From positions 1 through 64,000 of the forward strand of contig JAAFKA010000012.1 of NCBI GenBank assembly GCA_013299115.1: a stretch of DNA of 64,000 nucleotides. The letters run 5' to 3'. The notes beneath the pieces are model-generated. The model did no database searches and was not told where the DNA came from. It saw only the letters and a list, made by a program, of their open reading frames with translations. This document shows, piece by piece, positions 61,067 to 64,000 of this stretch (position 1 is its first letter; every line of letters begins with the position of its first letter). Made by a program: the position numbers and the translations under genes. Origin of the DNA: Cytophagales bacterium (lineage in GTDB: Bacteria; Bacteroidota; Bacteroidia; Cytophagales; Thermoflexibacteraceae).

Positions 61067-62896
61067 ATGACATTAACGGAAAGAATTAATCAAATAAAGT
61101 CTTTACAAAAAGATGAATGTTGGTATATCACAAAACAATCTTTGTCATTTAAAGATTTGTGTTTTGCAGCAAAAATTGTAGAAGATTTTAAGCTACAACA
61201 AAATGTAGTCAATTTTGAAACCTTTTTTGCCGAAAAAGCTGCTATTTATGGAATAACACCAACCCATAGAATGGCGAATAACTGTTATTATATTGGTCTA
61301 TTAAATAAAAATGGTGCGCAATACAAAGATGCAACGCTAACAGAGGCATACTTTGCTATTAAGGCAAGTTGTAAAGGAGATTTTAGTAGAACAGAATTAT
61401 ACAAAGACCTTTTAATTTCACAAATCGAAAAAGTATTTATTTCTAATGCTATCGATGAGGAAAATGCAGGCTTGCGTAAATCCTACAAAATAAATCCTGC
61501 ATTTTATTTGGCTAAAATTCTCTTGGGTTTAGGTGATATTACAGGAGATTACTCAATTACGCAAAACGAATTTTATAGATTTGTAGGTACGTCTTACAAT
61601 TATAGTTTTTACTTATCAACTATTGAACTTATTATCGAGCAACGCAAAAACAAACAATTAAATGATGATTTAGCATATATTGACAATTATTACAATGATT
61701 TGCAAGATGTTACGGTTGATAATTTTGCAAGCAACAGAATACATCTGTTATTGACTAATTTGCCTTATTTTGAAATGGTAAACGGTAAAATTTCTTTTGT
61801 TAAATATTTTATCAAAGAAATGAAACATAAATTAGCTGATTATGAATGTAATTTGAATGATAATTATTTTACCATTGAGTACCTAAATTCTAACAAAGGG
61901 CTGCCAATTCTAAGTGAAACTAAAAAGCCAAAACTCAATATTTCCAAACTTACCCCTCCCCAAACCCTCATCTTCTTCGGTTGCCCAGGCACAGGCAAAT
62001 CTCACCGCGTAACCGAAAAAGTGAAGGCAGCAGGTTTTACGGACTATAAAGTTACGTTTCACCCCGAATATGACTATGGAAACTTTGTGGGTGCATACAA
62101 GCCCTACACCGAACCCGACAAACGAATAACCTATCAGTTTGTGCCACAGGCTTTTATCAGGGCTTACGTGGCAGCGTGGAAAAACTTAGACAAACCCTAT
62201 TGTTTGACGATTGAGGAAATCAATCGGGGAAATTGTGCAGCCATTTTTGGCGACATTTTTCAGTTGTTAGACAGAGATAAAACAGGTTTTTCGCAATACA
62301 CCATTCAGGCAGACACCGACATTGCTAATTATCTGAAACAAGAACTTGCCGACACCGAATATGCCTCGCACCTCCAAGCCTTGTGTGCAGAAAGGGAAAT
62401 TACAGCCCTTGCAAACCCTTACGAAATGTTGTGTTTGCCACCCAACTTGTCTTTGTTTGCCACCATGAACACCTCCGACCAGTCCCTTTTTCCGATGGAC
62501 AGTGCTTTCAAACGCCGTTGGCAGTGGCAATATGTGCCGATAGACTATGCAGATGCCGAACAATTTATGCTAAAAATTGGCGAAAAAACTTATCATTGGG
62601 CTGCTTTCTTACAGACGATTAACGACAAAATTTATAAAATAACGGAAAGTGAAGACAAGCAAATGGGCAACCGTTTTGTAAATCCAAACGACAAAATAAT
62701 AGACGAAAATATTTTTGTAAACAAAGTTTTGTTTTACTTGTGGTTTGATATTTTCAAAAACGAGGACACCAAAAATCCAAATTATATTTTCAAAACTCCT
62801 GATAATCAATTACTTAAATATGTAGATTTGTTTTTGGCAGACGGCAAACCAAATGGAGAGAAAATAGAACAGTTTTTGGAATATAATAAACTGTAG
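61067..62896 (+). CDS. McrB-like AAA+ restriction subunit with foreign N-terminal half
   Basis: 609 residues. The C-terminal half is the McrB-type motor: Walker A FGCPGTGKSHRV (~304), YDYGNFVGAYKP, Walker B-like LTIEEINRGNCAAIFGDIFQLLDR (~385) with the McrB NRGN feature, TMNTSDQS sensor (~467) and Arg finger FKRRW (~482). The N-terminal 285 residues have no motif I recognise and would be the DNA-recognition domain. Base composition switches near 61930: AT-rich before, host-like after. McrB motors use GTP and drive a partner nuclease; here that is the downstream LlaJI-like gene. Confidence 0.88.
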   Translation: MTLTERINQIKSLQKDECWYITKQSLSFKDLCFAAKIVEDFKLQQNVVNFETFFAEKAAIYGITPTHRMANNCYYIGLLNKNGAQYKDATLTEAYFAIKASCKGDFSRTELYKDLLISQIEKVFISNAIDEENAGLRKSYKINPAFYLAKILLGLGDITGDYSITQNEFYRFVGTSYNYSFYLSTIELIIEQRKNKQLNDDLAYIDNYYNDLQDVTVDNFASNRIHLLLTNLPYFEMVNGKISFVKYFIKEMKHKLADYECNLNDNYFTIEYLNSNKGLPILSETKKPKLNISKLTPPQTLIFFGCPGTGKSHRVTEKVKAAGFTDYKVTFHPEYDYGNFVGAYKPYTEPDKRITYQFVPQAFIRAYVAAWKNLDKPYCLTIEEINRGNCAAIFGDIFQLLDRDKTGFSQYTIQADTDIANYLKQELADTEYASHLQALCAEREITALANPYEMLCLPPNLSLFATMNTSDQSLFPMDSAFKRRWQWQYVPIDYADAEQFMLKIGEKTYHWAAFLQTINDKIYKITESEDKQMGNRFVNPNDKIIDENIFVNKVLFYLWFDIFKNEDTKNPNYIFKTPDNQLLKYVDLFLADGKPNGEKIEQFLEYNKL

Positions 62897-63008
62897 AACG
62901 GACTTTAGTCCGTTTTTTTCATTCACATTTTGGAATATAACAAACTGTAGAACGGACTTTAGTCCGTTTTTTCATTCACAATACAAACGGACTAAAGTCC
63001 GTTCTACA
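62892..63008. repeat. BIME-like repeat with tandem-duplicated gene end (117 bp)
   Basis: Two direct hairpin units TGTAGAACGGA-CTTTAG-TCCGTTTT (62892 and 62945) and one inverted copy ending in CTACA. The first unit overlaps the mcrB-like stop. The second comes with a ~53-bp copy of the gene end (GGAATATAA...), so the gene's 3' end is duplicated in tandem. Confidence 0.75.
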
Positions 63009-63023
63009 GAAATACGTTTTCTT

Positions 63024-64000
63024 ATGAAAATCCTGATAGAAAAATATCATTATCCTGCCCTTACCTTACAAGGCTTGTTGCCCGACCATTACCTCACTTT
63101 TCAAAAACAAGGGCTGGCTTCGGTAGAGTTGGTGGGCTACTACAACAATTTTGAGAACAACGAAACGGTGCTAATTTTACCTAAGATTTTTGAGGAGCAA
63201 GGCAAGATATTTTCGTCTATTGCCCCCGAAAGTTTTGTAAACGAAGATGCTTTGACGGTGCTGAAAAACCACGACAAAACCAAAACCGAAATTGATTTTG
63301 TCTATCGTTTTGCGTTGGTGTTTTACTTGTCTTTGCGTGAGTTTCAGCACAGAAATCCCGACAATAGCATAACGAGCCAAGAAAACCTAAAAAATATTAT
63401 TTCCAACATAGAAAACACAGATTTTAGCGAATTGGATTTGATTTTTAGCTTGTTGCGTTTTTATCAGGAAAATAGAGAATTGATATTGTTTAAGCAAAAA
63501 ATGGCTGAAAATCAGCATTTTAAAAAATCAAATTGGGCAAAAACTATCCGCAAGCAAACTGCCATTTTACAAGAAGACGCACAGCAACACACGCAAACCA
63601 TTTATTTGCAAACCTCCCAAAAAGAGAAATTGCAAGACAATGAAAATGAACTGTTGGCTATCTTTTTTTCGGTTTTGCACCGTTTCCGCACCGCATATGG
63701 CTTTAACATTCATATAGAAAACCTAACACACTTATCGGGTGGCTCAGAGCCACCCGATAAGTACAGGCACGAAAAGTCGGATTTTGACCGCAAAGCCTTG
63801 CGGACTTTAAAGCAAATTCGCCACCAATATTTTCAAGACAAGTTCAAAAGGTTGCTTACTTTGCTCTTGGCATATTTTGAAAAACGGAGTGTGGGCAGTG
63901 CCAAAACAGGCAAAGAGGAGTTTCTGTTGTGCCAATTTTACAACCTCGTTTTTGAGGACATGATAGACAATTTATTGTCAGATACCAACGTAGCCAAAGG
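63024..64000 (+). CDS. LlaJI-like restriction endonuclease, partner of McrB-like motor (partial, runs off window)
   Basis: At least 325 residues from ATG at 63024 (MKILIEKYHYPALTLQGLLP). The order McrB-like motor then this gene is that of LlaJI R1-R2 and McrBC. The charged helical region with NFENNETVLILPKIFE and HRFRTAYGFNIHIENL fits the LlaJI endonuclease family (PF09563) in my reading; the PD-(D/E)XK site would lie beyond the end of the window. A 33-nt palindrome at 63730-63762 is translated in frame as LSGGSEPPD. Composition is host-like, unlike the four methylases upstream. Confidence 0.7.
   Translation, partial: MKILIEKYHYPALTLQGLLPDHYLTFQKQGLASVELVGYYNNFENNETVLILPKIFEEQGKIFSSIAPESFVNEDALTVLKNHDKTKTEIDFVYRFALVFYLSLREFQHRNPDNSITSQENLKNIISNIENTDFSELDLIFSLLRFYQENRELILFKQKMAENQHFKKSNWAKTIRKQTAILQEDAQQHTQTIYLQTSQKEKLQDNENELLAIFFSVLHRFRTAYGFNIHIENLTHLSGGSEPPDKYRHEKSDFDRKALRTLKQIRHQYFQDKFKRLLTLLLAYFEKRSVGSAKTGKEEFLLCQFYNLVFEDMIDNLLSDTNVAK
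63730..63762. repeat. 33-nt palindrome translated in frame (LSGGSEPPD), partner of 3453-3485
   Basis: 15-nt arms ACTTATCGGGTGGCT and complement around CAG. Differs from the copy in the RHS gene by one arm base on each side (C:G to T:A), so pairing is kept, and in the centre. Confidence 0.85.

Noticed and set aside
1-64000. tRNA, rRNA, tmRNA and riboswitch genes
   Set aside because: I looked through the spacers for cloverleaf or known leader patterns and saw none; this is a reading by eye and could miss weak cases.

Overview
The window looks like a Bacteroidota chromosome, probably a gliding, Cytophagales-like lineage; that placement is inferred from gene families and not from a marker gene. 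The grounds are AT-rich DNA, long Gly/Ig-like plus RHS surface proteins, OmpH/Skp, DUF1573, 7TM-DISM sensor-kinase and CapA families, and TTTG-N19/20-TAnnTTTG promoters. I saw no tRNA, rRNA or CRISPR array.

Region 1 (1-16.4 kb) is a polymorphic-toxin locus on the minus strand. A 1833-residue RHS-type protein is followed by a 2844-residue secreted RHS protein ending in an AHH (HNH-like) nuclease, then an Imm11-like immunity protein. Next comes a displaced second RHS C-terminus with an unrelated toxin tip and a 92-residue putative immunity protein, and finally the tail of an IS630 transposase.

Region 2 (16.5-32.3 kb) is mostly core: an OmpH-like lipoprotein pair, a giant secreted protein of unknown function, a cyclase/hydrolase, an M28 peptidase, orphan atpC, murC, a PiT phosphate transporter and a SNF2 helicase.

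Region 3 (32.3-54.5 kb) mixes core and accessory genes. Core-like genes are an outer-membrane barrel, DUF1573, orphan nuoE, an LRR protein, GDPD, a sugar ketoisomerase, a GT2, a Kir-type K+ channel, CapA, patatin, a LolD-like ATPase, a class V aminotransferase, an Ig-like lipoprotein and a 7TM-DISM histidine kinase. Accessory genes are a ParA-HEPN pair, a type IIG-like methylase with a PD-(D/E)XK partner, and a RelE-type toxin-antitoxin pair.

Region 4 (54.8-64 kb, running off the end) is a defence island. It holds two related TSPPY methylases, an Eco57I-like N6 methylase, a C5 methylase, a McrB-like AAA+ protein and a LlaJI-like endonuclease. It carries scars of assembly: an identical 11-codon leader on two different methylases, a 40-codon stump between them, and a McrB gene whose two halves differ sharply in base composition.

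A second layer runs through everything: several families of short palindromes. One family has the layout of REP/BIME elements (GTAG/GTAA head plus a hairpin with a conserved CTTTAG centre), with pairs about 117-122 bp apart. Other families sit inside reading frames and are translated, including one 33-nt palindrome found in both the RHS gene and the LlaJI-like gene with compensatory arm changes. These are the least ordinary features of the window.
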